Assembly (NCBI RefSeq): GCF_007830115.1
Contig: NZ_VLKP01000011.1
Span: 1-64,000 of the forward strand
Length of the DNA: 64,000 nt
Origin: Aerolutibacter ruishenii
GTDB lineage: Bacteria; Pseudomonadota; Gammaproteobacteria; Xanthomonadales; Xanthomonadaceae
Direction of reading: 5' to 3'
Each line of letters opens with the position of its first letter. The first letter of the stretch is position 1. Made by a program: the position numbers and the translations under genes. Below the pieces are notes generated by a model. It was not told the origin of the DNA. It searched no databases and saw nothing but the letters and a program-made list of their open reading frames with translations. Shown one piece after another: positions 37,689 through 48,230 of this stretch.

Positions 37689-39716
37689 ATGACCGATTTC
37701 AACGCCAATTACTCCCGGCCCGCCCGGCGCTCGTTGATGCTCCGGACGGGAGGCATCGGCCTCGCGATCGGCGTGGCCGCGGCGCTGAGTGCGGCCCATG
37801 CCGCCGAACCGGTCGGCGCGCCTGCCGTGGCGGCCCCGGCATCGCTGGCCACCGGGGTGCCCGTAGCGGCCGATCCGGCCAAGAAGCTGCCGGGTGCCGT
37901 GCAGGTATCCAACATCGACTTCAAGCGCGGCAACGACGGTTCCGGTCGCCTGGTGATCAGGTTCGACGGCACGGGTGCCGTACCGGACCTGAAGAACCAG
38001 GGGCAGAAGATCGTGATCGACGTGGGCAATGCCACGTTGCCGGCGGCGTTGCAGCGTCCGCTGAACGTCACGGATTTCGCCACCCCGGTGCAGCGCATCG
38101 ATGTCCGCCCCGTGGGCGCGGGCACCCAGCTGGTGCTGGACACCCGCGGCGGTTTTGACTCGATGGCGTACCAGACTGGCAGCGAGTACATCGTAGAGGT
38201 CATGCCGAAGGTGGCCGTGGCCAGCGGCAAGGCCGCGGGCGGCCGGGCGGTGGGCGCGACGGGCACCGCTCCCGCCGCCAAGACCTACGGCGGCAAGCCG
38301 GTGACCTTCAACTTCCAGGACGTGCCGGTGCGCACCGTCCTGCAGCTGATCGCCGAGGAGTCGGGCCTCAACATCGTGGCCTCCGACACCGTGCAGGGCA
38401 ACGTCACCCTGCGCCTGATCAACGTGCCATGGGACCAGGCGCTGGACATCGTGCTGCAGGCCAAGGGTCTGGACAAGCGCCGCAGCGGCAACGTGGTGTG
38501 GGTCGCGCCGCAGGCCGAGCTCGCCAAGTACGAGCAGGACAAGGAAGACGCGCGCATCGCCCTCGACAACCGTGTCGATACGGTCACCGAGTATATCCAG
38601 ATCAACTACCACAACGCCGCGCAGATCTTCAAGGCGCTGTCCGAGGCCAAGGGCGTGGGCGGTAGCGGCGGCGGTGGTTCCGGCGGCCAGGGCGGCAGCA
38701 ACCAGGACAGTGGTTTCATGTCGCCTCGGGGCCGCATGGTGGCCGACGAGCGCACCAACACGCTGATGATCAGCGACATCCCGAAGAAGGTCGCGCAGAT
38801 GCGCGAGCTGATCAAGGTGATCGACCGCCCGGTGGACCAGGTGGTGATCGAGGCGCGCGTGGTGATCGCCACCGAGAGCTTCTCGCGTGACCTGGGCGCC
38901 AAGTTCGGCCTGAGCGGCAACAGCGACAACGTCTATTACAGCGGCAACCTCGACGCCAACACCAGGACCCGCCAGTCGGTGTATGACACGGACCGGGCCA
39001 ACCAGACGGCACTGAACGCGTACGAATCCGCGCTCGCCGCGTGGAACGCGGGTGGTCGCCAAGGTGCGGAGCCAGTGCGACCGGTGTTTCAGGGTTCTAC
39101 GATCACCCGCGGCCTGATGACCAACCTGGGCCTGACCAACCCCGCTGGCGCCGTGGCGCTGTCGATCCTCAACGCCGGCTACCTGCTGGACGTGGAGCTG
39201 TCGGCCATGCAGCAGGAAGGCCGCGGCGAGGTCATCTCCAACCCGCGCATCGTCACCGCCAACCAGCGTGAGGCGGTGATCAGCCAGGGCCAGGAGGTGG
39301 GCTACGTGACCATCTCGCCGCAGCAGGGCGGCAACTCGATTCCGATCCCGAACGTGCAGTTCAAGGACGTGCTGCTGGAGATGAAGGTCGTCCCGACCAT
39401 CACCAACGACGGCCGCGTGTTCCTCAACATGGACGTGAAGAAGGACGAGATCGACGGGTTCATCAACACCTCCATCGGCGACGTGCCGCAGATCAGCAAG
39501 CGCGCGATCAATACCGCGGTGCTGGTCGACGATGGCCAGACGGTGGTGATCGGCGGTGTCTACGAGTTCCGCGACCGCAACGACGTGACCAAGGTGCCGT
39601 TCCTGGGCGATATCCCCTTCCTCGGCAACCTGTTCAAGCAGAAGGGGCGCTCGAAGGAGAAGGCCGAGTTGCTGATTTTCGTCACCCCGAAGGTGCTGCG
39701 CGTCGCGCAGCGCTGA
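37689..39716 (+). CDS. pilQ: Type IV pilus secretin PilQ
   Basis: A 675-residue outer-membrane secretin through which the pilus passes. Signal peptide (LAIGVAAALSAAHA), a single AMIN domain (about 55-165), STN/N0 (about 195-265), an N1 KH-like domain, and a secretin core with NPRIVTANQREAVISQGQEVGY and VFLNMDVKKDEIDG. A Gly/Ser-rich insert lies at about 320-345 in the N1 region. Only one AMIN repeat is evident where some homologues have two. ATG 37689 follows GGGGGACAGGA; an ATG at 37668 overlapping the pilP stop is possible. Confidence 0.96.
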   Translation: MTDFNANYSRPARRSLMLRTGGIGLAIGVAAALSAAHAAEPVGAPAVAAPASLATGVPVAADPAKKLPGAVQVSNIDFKRGNDGSGRLVIRFDGTGAVPDLKNQGQKIVIDVGNATLPAALQRPLNVTDFATPVQRIDVRPVGAGTQLVLDTRGGFDSMAYQTGSEYIVEVMPKVAVASGKAAGGRAVGATGTAPAAKTYGGKPVTFNFQDVPVRTVLQLIAEESGLNIVASDTVQGNVTLRLINVPWDQALDIVLQAKGLDKRRSGNVVWVAPQAELAKYEQDKEDARIALDNRVDTVTEYIQINYHNAAQIFKALSEAKGVGGSGGGGSGGQGGSNQDSGFMSPRGRMVADERTNTLMISDIPKKVAQMRELIKVIDRPVDQVVIEARVVIATESFSRDLGAKFGLSGNSDNVYYSGNLDANTRTRQSVYDTDRANQTALNAYESALAAWNAGGRQGAEPVRPVFQGSTITRGLMTNLGLTNPAGAVALSILNAGYLLDVELSAMQQEGRGEVISNPRIVTANQREAVISQGQEVGYVTISPQQGGNSIPIPNVQFKDVLLEMKVVPTITNDGRVFLNMDVKKDEIDGFINTSIGDVPQISKRAINTAVLVDDGQTVVIGGVYEFRDRNDVTKVPFLGDIPFLGNLFKQKGRSKEKAELLIFVTPKVLRVAQR

Positions 39717-39733
39717 GGTGACGTGAGGAATGA

Positions 39734-39768
39734 CGCCAAGGGCCCCGCCGCGGGGCCCTTGGCGTTTC
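39734..39768 (+). terminator. Intrinsic terminator of the pil operon
   Basis: CGCCAAGGGCCCC (39734-39746) pairs with its complement at 39752-39764 and is followed by TTTCC. It is a very strong stem that ends the pilMNOPQ transcript. Confidence 0.85.
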
Positions 39769-39851
39769 CGTAGTCTGAACCTGCGACGCGTTCGTTGAAC
39801 CTTGGCCGCCGCGATCGGTCAGAATCCACGCATCCCCTGTACGGAACGACG

Positions 39852-40847
<996 letters not shown>

Positions 40848-40857
40848 GGTCGGTCGC

Positions 40858-41838
40858 GTGCGCTTACGCCGTCGCCCAGCGCCCGACCGCGCCGCCGTAT
40901 CGGCGATGGCCGGGGAAGGCCATCGCGAGACGGCCGTGACAGACGCCGAGGGGGTGGTCCCGTCGCTGCAGGAACTGGTCGCGTTGCGCGCCGTTGCCAG
41001 CGGGCGCCACCGCGCGCGCCAAGGGCATCATGGGGCCAGCGGACCCGCGCTCTCGCCGCTGCGCGGGCGCGGCATGGAATACGCGGAGTCGCGCGAGTAC
41101 ATCGCCGGTGACGACGCGCGCCACATCGACTGGCGCCTGACCGCGCGCAGTGGCCGACCGCACACCAAGCTGTTCCAGGCCGAACGCGAGCGCATGACCG
41201 TGGTGGTGGCCGACACCGCGCCTGGCCTGTATTTCGGCACGCGCGTGCGCTTCAAGTCGGTGCAGGCGGCGCGGGCCGGTGCCGTGGCTGCGTGGGTTGC
41301 GGCCGCCGAGGGTGACCGCCTGTGCGCGCTGCGTGGGTCACGCCGCGAACCGCCCATCGCACCGGCGGCTGGCGCGCGCGGTGCGTTGCGCGTCCTGGAT
41401 GCGCTGGTGCGCTGGTATGCGCAGCGGCCTGAAGACGATGAAGGCCTCGCCGACGCACTGGACCGCGCCCGGCGATTGCTGCGACCGGGCTCGCGCCTGG
41501 TCGTACTGGCCGACCCGGCCAGCCTTGCCAACGTCCCGCCAGAGCGCTGGCCGGCGCTGGGCCAGCACCACGAGGTCATCGTGCTGCTGCTCACCGATCC
41601 GTTGGAACAGCAGCCGCCAGCGCAGTCGCTGCCGTTGCAGTCGGGTGGGCAGCGGATCGAACTGGATCTTGGCAATCCGGTACAGCGGCGGCAGTGGCTG
41701 GCGCGGTTTGCGGATCCGGTGCGCGAGGCACTGGCGGGTTTGCCGTCCCGTGGCATCCGCGTGCACGCGTTGTCGACCGACGCGCCCAGCGATGCCTGGT
41801 TGCCGCTGCTCGGGCGGCCACGCCCGCTGGTGGCGTGA
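40858..41838 (+). CDS. DUF58 domain-containing protein
   Basis: A 326-residue protein with the DUF58 signature (RGRGMEYAESREYIAGDD followed by ARHIDWRLTARSG) and a degenerate vWA-like fold (MTVVVADTAPGLYF). It lies 10 bases after moxR. Start GTG 40858 follows a GAGGT; an ATG at 40906 is an alternative. DUF58 proteins always accompany MoxR and Bat genes and are thought to join their complex. Confidence 0.9.
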   Translation: MRLRRRPAPDRAAVSAMAGEGHRETAVTDAEGVVPSLQELVALRAVASGRHRARQGHHGASGPALSPLRGRGMEYAESREYIAGDDARHIDWRLTARSGRPHTKLFQAERERMTVVVADTAPGLYFGTRVRFKSVQAARAGAVAAWVAAAEGDRLCALRGSRREPPIAPAAGARGALRVLDALVRWYAQRPEDDEGLADALDRARRLLRPGSRLVVLADPASLANVPPERWPALGQHHEVIVLLLTDPLEQQPPAQSLPLQSGGQRIELDLGNPVQRRQWLARFADPVREALAGLPSRGIRVHALSTDAPSDAWLPLLGRPRPLVA

Positions 41839-41840
41839 GC

Positions 41841-42293
41841 ATGGACCCCACACTGGTCCTGCGCGACATCCACCCATCGCCGCCGCCGTCGTGGTGGCCG
41901 CCCGCGCCCGGCTGGTGGCTGGTGGCTGCGATTCTCTTGCTCGGCCTCGCGGTGTGGACGTGGCGCGTGCGGCGTCGCCGAAGCCACCGTGCGCGCGTGG
42001 CCGCCCTGTTCGATGACGCACTGGCAACGGCCGGTTCGGCCCCACGTGCCGTGGCGGCGATGTCGGAACTGTTGCGCCGCGCGGCGAGGCGCCACGAGCC
42101 CGACGCGGACCGGTTGCAGGGCGAAGCCTGGCTGGCGCTGCTCGACCGGGACCAGCAGCCCCCGCGTTTCAACACACCGGAAGGGCGTTTGCTGCTTGAT
42201 GGTGCGTTCCGTCCGGAGCTGGACATGGCGGATGTTGAAGCCTTGCGACGCATCGCCCGCGCGCGCTTCATCGCCTGGATGGTGCCGCGATGA
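41841..42293 (+). CDS. DUF4381 domain-containing membrane protein
   Basis: A 150-residue protein with one span (about 25-45, WWLVAAILLLGLAVW) and a cytoplasmic helical tail. N-terminal LRDIHPSPPPSWWPPAPGWW is diagnostic of DUF4381, a small member of MoxR/Bat operons. It starts 2 bases after the DUF58 stop and overlaps batA by 4 bases. Confidence 0.9.
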   Translation: MDPTLVLRDIHPSPPPSWWPPAPGWWLVAAILLLGLAVWTWRVRRRRSHRARVAALFDDALATAGSAPRAVAAMSELLRRAARRHEPDADRLQGEAWLALLDRDQQPPRFNTPEGRLLLDGAFRPELDMADVEALRRIARARFIAWMVPR

Positions 42294-43309
42294 ATGAATG
42301 GCTGGCACTGCCGATGGCCGTACGCGATGTGTCGTTCGCATGGCCGTGGCTGTTGCTGGCGCTGCCGCTGCCGATGCTGGTGGCGTGGTGGGCCAAGCCG
42401 GCGTCCAACGCCGACCCCGCCCTGCGATTGCCACATGGCACCGGTTTGCAGGTCGCGCAGGTATCGCGTGGTCGCCGTCGGCCCGCGCGGGCTGGGAGTG
42501 CGGCGATGTGGGTGGCATGGGCATTGCTCTGTCTGGCTGCCGCGCGTCCGCAGCAGTTGGGCGAGCCGGTTCTGCCGCCCCGGGCCGGGCGCGAACTGAT
42601 GCTGGCGCTGGACCTGTCCGGGAGCATGAGTGAGCCGGACATGGAACTGGGTGGCCAGCGTGTCGACCGCCTGACCGCGGCGAAGGCGGTGCTCGCCGAC
42701 TTCCTCGATCGCCGCAGTGGCGACCGCATCGGCCTGCTCGCCTTCGGGCGAAACGCGTACGTGCTGACGCCGCTGACCATGGACCACCAGACGGTGCGCG
42801 AACAGCTGCAGGACAGCGTCGTGGGCCTGGCCGGGCAGGAAACCGCGCTGGGCGATGCGATCGGCCTGGCGGTCAAGCGGCTGCGCACCCAGTCGGACGG
42901 GCAGCGCGTGGTGGTGTTGCTGACCGATGGGGTCAACACCGCCGGTGCACTGCAGCCGGCGAAGGCCGCCGAACTGGCGCGCGATGCCGGTGTGCGCGTG
43001 CACACCATCGCCTTCGGTGGCGAAGGCAGCCTGTCGCTGTTCGGCTTCCAGTTGCCGATGCCCGGTGGCAACGACGAGATCGACGAGAAGGGTCTGGCCG
43101 CCATCGCCGCGACGACCGGCGGGCGTTCCTTCCGCGCCCGCGATACGGCGGAACTGGCGGGCATCTACGCCGAGATCGACCGCCTTGAGCCGGTCTTCCG
43201 CGCGGGTGAAGCGGTGAGGCCGCGCCTGGAGCGCTATGCGTGGCCGCTCGGCGTGGCGTGGGTGCTGGCGATGCTTGCACTCCTGCGTCCACGCCAGGGG
43301 AGGGCCTGA
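42290..43309 (+). CDS. vWA domain membrane protein BatA
   Basis: A 339-residue protein. Two N-terminal spans (about 17-35 and 72-86), a vWA domain with an intact MIDAS motif DLSGS at 108-112 and the DGVN segment of the third loop, and a C-terminal span (about 316-334). It is the metal-binding Bat partner of the MoxR ATPase. BatA-E proteins were first described in Bacteroides as aerotolerance genes; the role in proteobacteria is envelope or stress related but not defined. Confidence 0.92.
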   Translation: MNEWLALPMAVRDVSFAWPWLLLALPLPMLVAWWAKPASNADPALRLPHGTGLQVAQVSRGRRRPARAGSAAMWVAWALLCLAAARPQQLGEPVLPPRAGRELMLALDLSGSMSEPDMELGGQRVDRLTAAKAVLADFLDRRSGDRIGLLAFGRNAYVLTPLTMDHQTVREQLQDSVVGLAGQETALGDAIGLAVKRLRTQSDGQRVVVLLTDGVNTAGALQPAKAAELARDAGVRVHTIAFGGEGSLSLFGFQLPMPGGNDEIDEKGLAAIAATTGGRSFRARDTAELAGIYAEIDRLEPVFRAGEAVRPRLERYAWPLGVAWVLAMLALLRPRQGRA

Positions 43310-43311
43310 GC

Positions 43312-45051
43312 ATGGACCTGGGCATGCTGCATTGGACGCGCCCGCTGTGGCTGTGGGCCTTGTTGCTGCTGCCGTTGTGGGCCTGGTTGGTCGCACGGCG
43401 CGCGCGCCGGGCAAGCGTGTGGCACGGCGTGGTCGACGCGCACCTGCTGCCGCATCTGTTGGCGAACGAGGTGGCGCCATCGCGACGGTGGGGGCGATGG
43501 CTGGCGACGGCGGCCTACGTGCTGGCGGTGATCGCGCTGGCCGGGCCCGGCTGGCGACAGGTCGAGCAACCGCTGTGGCGCAACCAGGCCCCGCTGGTGG
43601 TGGCCTTGGACCTGTCGAGCGCGGCGCTGCAGCGCGACGTGCCGCCTTCACGCCTGGCGCAGGCGCGCCACAAGCTGGCGCGGCTGTTGCAGCAGCGCAC
43701 CGGCGGCCAGGTCGCCCTGGTGGCGTATGCTGGCGATGCCTTCACCGTTGCGCCGCTCACGGACGATGCGGCCAACGTGGCCGTGTTCCTCGATGCGCTG
43801 GCGCCCGACGTCATGCCGGTGGATGGGCAGCGCATCGACCGCGCGATCGTGTGGTCGACGAAGCTCGTGCGCCAGGCCGGTTTCAGCCGCGGCGACATCC
43901 TGGTGATGGGCGATCACGCGACGGCGGCCGATGTGGCCGCTGCAACCGCCGCTGCGGCGAATGGCGTGCGTGTTTCGGTGTTGGGGGTAGGCGCAGCCGC
44001 GGGTCCGGCACCCCCGGGATTCGACGAGGCCTCGCTGCGGCGACTCGCCCAGGCAGGGGGTGGCACGTACCAGCGGATCACCGTCGACGACGCCGACCTG
44101 CATGCACTCGGCGTGCTCGCACCGCGCGGCGCGGATGCGCCGGGAACGGCGAAGGGCAGCGGGCGGCACTGGGCCGACGAGGGCTACTGGTTGCTGCCGT
44201 TGGTGATGCTGCTGGTGCTGCCGGCGTTCCGGCGTGGCGCGGCCGCGATGCTGTTGGTCGTTGGCATCGGTTGGCCATGGGGCGCGGTACAGGCCGCGGA
44301 ATGGTGGCGGCGCCCGGATCAGGCGCAACACGCGGCAATGGAGGCAGCGACGCAACGGTACCGGCGTGGCGACTTCGAAGCGGCGGCGCAGGGTTTCGCA
44401 CAAGGCGACAACGCGGATGCGCATTACAACCGCGGCAACGCACTCGCCAAGGCGGGCCGTTATGCCGAGGCCATCCAGGCGTATGACCAGGCCTTGCGGC
44501 TGGCGCCCGGCATGGGCGACGCGAAGGCGAACCGGCGCGCGGTGCAGGCGGTCATGCAGCGCAAGCCGCCTCCGGGACGCAATGAGGGTGCGCAGGGACA
44601 GGACGGGGGTCAGCGCGGAAGTCCAGGCAATCCCTCTGGCTCACCCCGGTCGACGGGCGCGGGTGAGCTTGGCGCAGCGCAGCCGTCGTCCGGTCGTGGC
44701 GCCAACGGTACTTCCCAACCCGACCACGGGACCGACGACGAGCGCGACGGGACCGGAAGCACGGCCGAGGGCGAGCGGGAAAAGCCCGTGGATGCCGCCG
44801 CCCAGGCCCAGGCTGACCAGGCGCAACGTGCGCGCATGCAGCGGGCCCTCGCGCAGGGCAGCAGGGGCGGCGAGCCGCAACGCCCGGCGGCAGGCCAGGC
44901 ACCGCGCTCGGAAACACCGGCCGAGCGCGAGCGCCGCATCGCCAATGAAGCCGCGCTGCGTCGCGTCCCCGACGATCCGGGCGGCCTGCTGCGTGCGAAA
45001 TTCCGCCTGGAGCACCAGCGACGCCTGCAGCCGGGAACGACACCGCCGTGA
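43312..45051 (+). CDS. BatB-BatC fusion: vWA and TPR protein
   Basis: A 579-residue protein. Spans near 10-27 and 60-80, a vWA domain whose MIDAS reads DLSSA (100-104, the final Ser replaced by Ala), another span near 290-330, then a TPR unit (HYNRGNALAKAGRYAEAIQAY, about 370-400) as in BatC. The last 170 residues are Gly/Gln/Pro-rich low complexity. BatB and BatC are separate genes in Bacteroides; here they are one protein. It starts 2 bases after batA; batD overlaps its stop. Confidence 0.9.
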   Translation: MDLGMLHWTRPLWLWALLLLPLWAWLVARRARRASVWHGVVDAHLLPHLLANEVAPSRRWGRWLATAAYVLAVIALAGPGWRQVEQPLWRNQAPLVVALDLSSAALQRDVPPSRLAQARHKLARLLQQRTGGQVALVAYAGDAFTVAPLTDDAANVAVFLDALAPDVMPVDGQRIDRAIVWSTKLVRQAGFSRGDILVMGDHATAADVAAATAAAANGVRVSVLGVGAAAGPAPPGFDEASLRRLAQAGGGTYQRITVDDADLHALGVLAPRGADAPGTAKGSGRHWADEGYWLLPLVMLLVLPAFRRGAAAMLLVVGIGWPWGAVQAAEWWRRPDQAQHAAMEAATQRYRRGDFEAAAQGFAQGDNADAHYNRGNALAKAGRYAEAIQAYDQALRLAPGMGDAKANRRAVQAVMQRKPPPGRNEGAQGQDGGQRGSPGNPSGSPRSTGAGELGAAQPSSGRGANGTSQPDHGTDDERDGTGSTAEGEREKPVDAAAQAQADQAQRARMQRALAQGSRGGEPQRPAAGQAPRSETPAERERRIANEAALRRVPDDPGGLLRAKFRLEHQRRLQPGTTPP

Positions 45052-46784
45052 GTCTTGTCTCCACCCGTTCGCCCGCAACCATCGCGCGTAGCGTCATCGG
45101 CGCATGGCTGTGCGCCATCGCCCTGCAGCTCGCACTGATGCCGGCGGCTGCCGCGCAGACACGCGCGTGGCTGGACCGCGACCGCATCGGTGCCGGCGAA
45201 ACGGTCACGCTCAACGTCGAGACGACGCAGCCGGGCAATCCCACGCCCGATTTCGCGCCATTGCAGCGCGACTTCGTGGTGAGCGGCAACACCAGCCGGC
45301 GCGAGTTCCAGATGCGCAACGGCACCGCCACGATGCGCTCGCTGTACGGCGTTGCATTGCGTCCCCGCCGCGATGGCGTGCTCACCGTACCGGCGCTGGT
45401 GGTGGGCAACGCCCGCACCGCGCCGCTGACCCTGGTGGTGGCGGGCGCAGCCGCCACCCCGGCACCGGCGCGCAGCGGCGACAACGTGTTCATCGAAAGC
45501 GAAGCCGACGATGCATCGCCGTATGTGCAACAGGCGGTCGGGTGGGTGGTGCGGCTGTACTCCGCGGTGCCGCTGGTGTCCGGCCAGCTCGACCAGCCCC
45601 CACCGGAAGGCGCCGCGCTGCAACGGGTGGGCGAGGACGCGCAGTACATGCGTGACGTGGGTGGGCGCCGCTACATGGTGGTGGAGCGCCGCTACCTGCT
45701 GGTGCCCGAGCGCAGCGGGACGCTCACCCTGCCCGGCGCGAGTTTCGAGGGGCGCGGTACCGGCGGATTCTTCGACGATCTGTTCGGTGACCGCGGCGGC
45801 GCATTGCAGGCGCAGGCGCGCCCGCGCTTCCTGCAGGTGCAGGCGCCGCCCGCCAATGCGCCGCAGCCATGGCTACCCCTGCACACGCTTGAGCTGCGCT
45901 ATCGCGCCGTGCCGAAGTCCTTGCGCGCAGGCGCGGCCACCGACCTGGTGGTGGAGGCCATCGCCGATGGCGCGACCGCGGCGCAGATGCCCGAGATGCA
46001 GCTGTCGTCGGTCGAAGGTGCGCAGGTATTCGCCGACCCGGTACAGGCTGACGAGGGACTGTCCGGCGGTCGGCCGCGGGTGAAGCTGGTGCGCCGGTTC
46101 TCGCTGGTGCCCACCGCCGCCGGCGAGGTGCGCGTGCCCTCGGTCAAGGTGACGTGGTGGGACGTGGGCACGGACAGTGCGAGGATCGCGAGCCTGCCGC
46201 CGTTGCGACTGACGGCGGCGCCCGCACCGGGCACCGGTGCCGCCAGCGCGCCGCGCGATTCCTCCCGTCTGGCATTGCCATCGACGCAGGCGGCCGCGGC
46301 AGGGGACGGGCCGCCCTGGCGCTACAACCCATGGATCGTCGCCACCGTCGTGTTTGCCGTGCTGTGGCTGCTGACCCTGGTGTGGTGGTTGAGCCATCGT
46401 GGCACGCGTGATCCAGCCGTCGGGCGGGCCGCGCGCGCCGGGATGGCAGTGCCGCCGTCCCCGCCCACGGGCGGCGGTGCGCTCACCGGCGATCCCAGCG
46501 CGCTGCGACGCGCGCTGGATACCGGCAGCCTGGGCGAGGTCGCCGATGCGCTGCTCGCGATAGCGCCGCAGCCCTGTACCGGCATGGATGCGCTGCGCGG
46601 GCAGCTGGCGGATCGACGGCAGCGTGAGGCCCTCGACCTGCTGCAGCAGGCGCGTTGGGCCGATGGCGATGGCCGCGCCGCCCGCGCGGCGCTGCGCGAG
46701 GCCTTTGCCAAGGGGCCGCGTTGGCAGTCCGCCGCGGCCGTCCGGTCGTCCCCCCTGCTGCCGCCGCTCTACCCGGAGCGCTGA
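45048..46784 (+). CDS. BatD family protein
   Basis: A 578-residue protein (oxygen tolerance, DUF3999/BatD type). Signal peptide (LQLALMPAAAAQ), two long beta-rich periplasmic domains beginning RAWLDRDRIGAGETVTLNVE, and a C-terminal span at about 430-450 followed by a cytoplasmic helical tail of about 130 residues. It is the last gene of the MoxR operon. It starts with GTG overlapping the batB/C stop by 4 bases. Confidence 0.92.
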   Translation: MSLVSTRSPATIARSVIGAWLCAIALQLALMPAAAAQTRAWLDRDRIGAGETVTLNVETTQPGNPTPDFAPLQRDFVVSGNTSRREFQMRNGTATMRSLYGVALRPRRDGVLTVPALVVGNARTAPLTLVVAGAAATPAPARSGDNVFIESEADDASPYVQQAVGWVVRLYSAVPLVSGQLDQPPPEGAALQRVGEDAQYMRDVGGRRYMVVERRYLLVPERSGTLTLPGASFEGRGTGGFFDDLFGDRGGALQAQARPRFLQVQAPPANAPQPWLPLHTLELRYRAVPKSLRAGAATDLVVEAIADGATAAQMPEMQLSSVEGAQVFADPVQADEGLSGGRPRVKLVRRFSLVPTAAGEVRVPSVKVTWWDVGTDSARIASLPPLRLTAAPAPGTGAASAPRDSSRLALPSTQAAAAGDGPPWRYNPWIVATVVFAVLWLLTLVWWLSHRGTRDPAVGRAARAGMAVPPSPPTGGGALTGDPSALRRALDTGSLGEVADALLAIAPQPCTGMDALRGQLADRRQREALDLLQQARWADGDGRAARAALREAFAKGPRWQSAAAVRSSPLLPPLYPER

Positions 46785-46836
46785 GGCCATTGGCGCGGTT
46801 TGCTAAGCTCCCGGGACTCAAACGGGGACCTGCACG

Positions 46837-48141
46837 ATGACCGAAGCCGACGCCGCCGCCCAAGGCAGGAAGAAGCTGCCCTTGCACTGGAAGATGGCGA
46901 TCGGTTTCTTTGCCGGCCTGCTGCTCGGCATGTTCGTGCACTACAGTGCCGGCGCCGATGCGGGCTGGGTGCAATGGCTGACGAGCCACGTGACCCAGCC
47001 TGCCGGCACGCTGTTCCTGCGCCTGATCTTCATGCTGGTGATCCCGCTGCTGTTCTCCGCGCTGGTGGTGGGCATCGCCGAGATGGGCGACATCCGCGCG
47101 CTCGGGCGCGTCGGTTGGCGCACGCTGGCGTACACCATCGTGGTGTCGGCGATCGCGGTGCTGATCGGGCTGGTGCTGGTCAACTGGCTGCAGCCTGGCG
47201 CGGGCGTGGACCGGGCCGCTGCGCAGCAGATGCTGGCCGAAGGCTCCGAGCGCGCGCAGTCGATCATCAGCAGCAGTGCCGAACAGCCCAAGGGCATGGA
47301 CATGCTGCTGTCCATCGTGCCCGACAACGTGGTGGCCGCCGCCTCCAACAACGCCATCCTGGCGGTGATGTTCTTCGCGCTGATGCTCGGCATTGGCCTG
47401 GTCGCCACGCGCAGCGAGGCCGCCGGCACGCTCAAACGCGCCATCGAAGGCCTGTTCGACGTGTCGATGACGCTGATCGGCATGGTCATCAAGCTGGCGC
47501 CGTACGCGGTGTTCTGCTTCATGTTCAACCTGGCCGCACTGTTCGGCTGGGACCTGCTGGTGCGGTTGGGCGCGTACGTGGGCGTGGTCGTGCTGGCGCT
47601 GGCGCTGCACATGTTCGTGACCTATTCGTTGGCGCTGAAGTTCATCGGCAACTACTCGCCGGCGAAGTTCTTCCGCGGCTCGCAGGAGGCGATGGTGATG
47701 GCGTTCTCCACCGCGTCGAGCAACGCCACGCTGCCGACCGCGCTGCGCGTGGCCGAGGAGGAACTGGGACTGCCCAAGCGGGTGTCGCGCTTCGTGCTGA
47801 CCGTGGGCGCGACGGCCAACCAGAACGGCACGGCGCTGTTCGAGGGCGTGACGGTGCTGTTCCTGGCGCAGTTCTTCGGCGTGGAGCTGTCGCTGGCGCA
47901 GCAGGTGACGGTGATGTTCGTGTGCATCCTGGGCGGCATCGGCACCGCGGGCGTGCCGGCCGGTTCGCTGCCGGTGGTGGCGCTGATCTGCGGGATGGTG
48001 GGCGTGCCGCCGGAAGGGATCGGCCTGATCCTGGGCGTGGACCGGTTCCTGGACATGTGCCGGACGACGCTGAACGTCACCGGCGACCTGGCGGCTGCTG
48101 CGGTGGTGTCGCGCGGGGAAGTGGATTCGCCGGCTGCTTGA
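46837..48141 (+). CDS. Dicarboxylate/amino acid:cation symporter (DAACS family)
   Basis: A 434-residue carrier with eight membrane helices and two hairpins. The substrate region DRFLDMCRTTLNVTGD (402-417) keeps the R409 that recognises an acidic side chain, and HP1 has STASSNATLP (291-300). The cation-site motif, NMDGT in GltPh, reads NQNGT at 328-332, so the sodium-coordinating Asp is Asn here. This suggests altered ion coupling, possibly proton coupling, but that is inference. Substrate likely glutamate, aspartate or a C4-dicarboxylate. No operon partner. Confidence 0.9.
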   Translation: MTEADAAAQGRKKLPLHWKMAIGFFAGLLLGMFVHYSAGADAGWVQWLTSHVTQPAGTLFLRLIFMLVIPLLFSALVVGIAEMGDIRALGRVGWRTLAYTIVVSAIAVLIGLVLVNWLQPGAGVDRAAAQQMLAEGSERAQSIISSSAEQPKGMDMLLSIVPDNVVAAASNNAILAVMFFALMLGIGLVATRSEAAGTLKRAIEGLFDVSMTLIGMVIKLAPYAVFCFMFNLAALFGWDLLVRLGAYVGVVVLALALHMFVTYSLALKFIGNYSPAKFFRGSQEAMVMAFSTASSNATLPTALRVAEEELGLPKRVSRFVLTVGATANQNGTALFEGVTVLFLAQFFGVELSLAQQVTVMFVCILGGIGTAGVPAGSLPVVALICGMVGVPPEGIGLILGVDRFLDMCRTTLNVTGDLAAAAVVSRGEVDSPAA

Positions 48142-48230
48142 ACGTTGAAGGCGAGGGCCGAAGCTCTTTCCACCAAGGCTGCGGCTCACAGGACCGCACT
48201 CCCAACGGAGCGAGGGACTTTGGCCGATTG

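Noticed and set aside
38640-38710. Gly/Ser-rich repeat in pilQ as a possible rearrangement point
   Set aside because: It stays in frame and such linkers are common in secretin N-domains; treated as a coding low-complexity segment.
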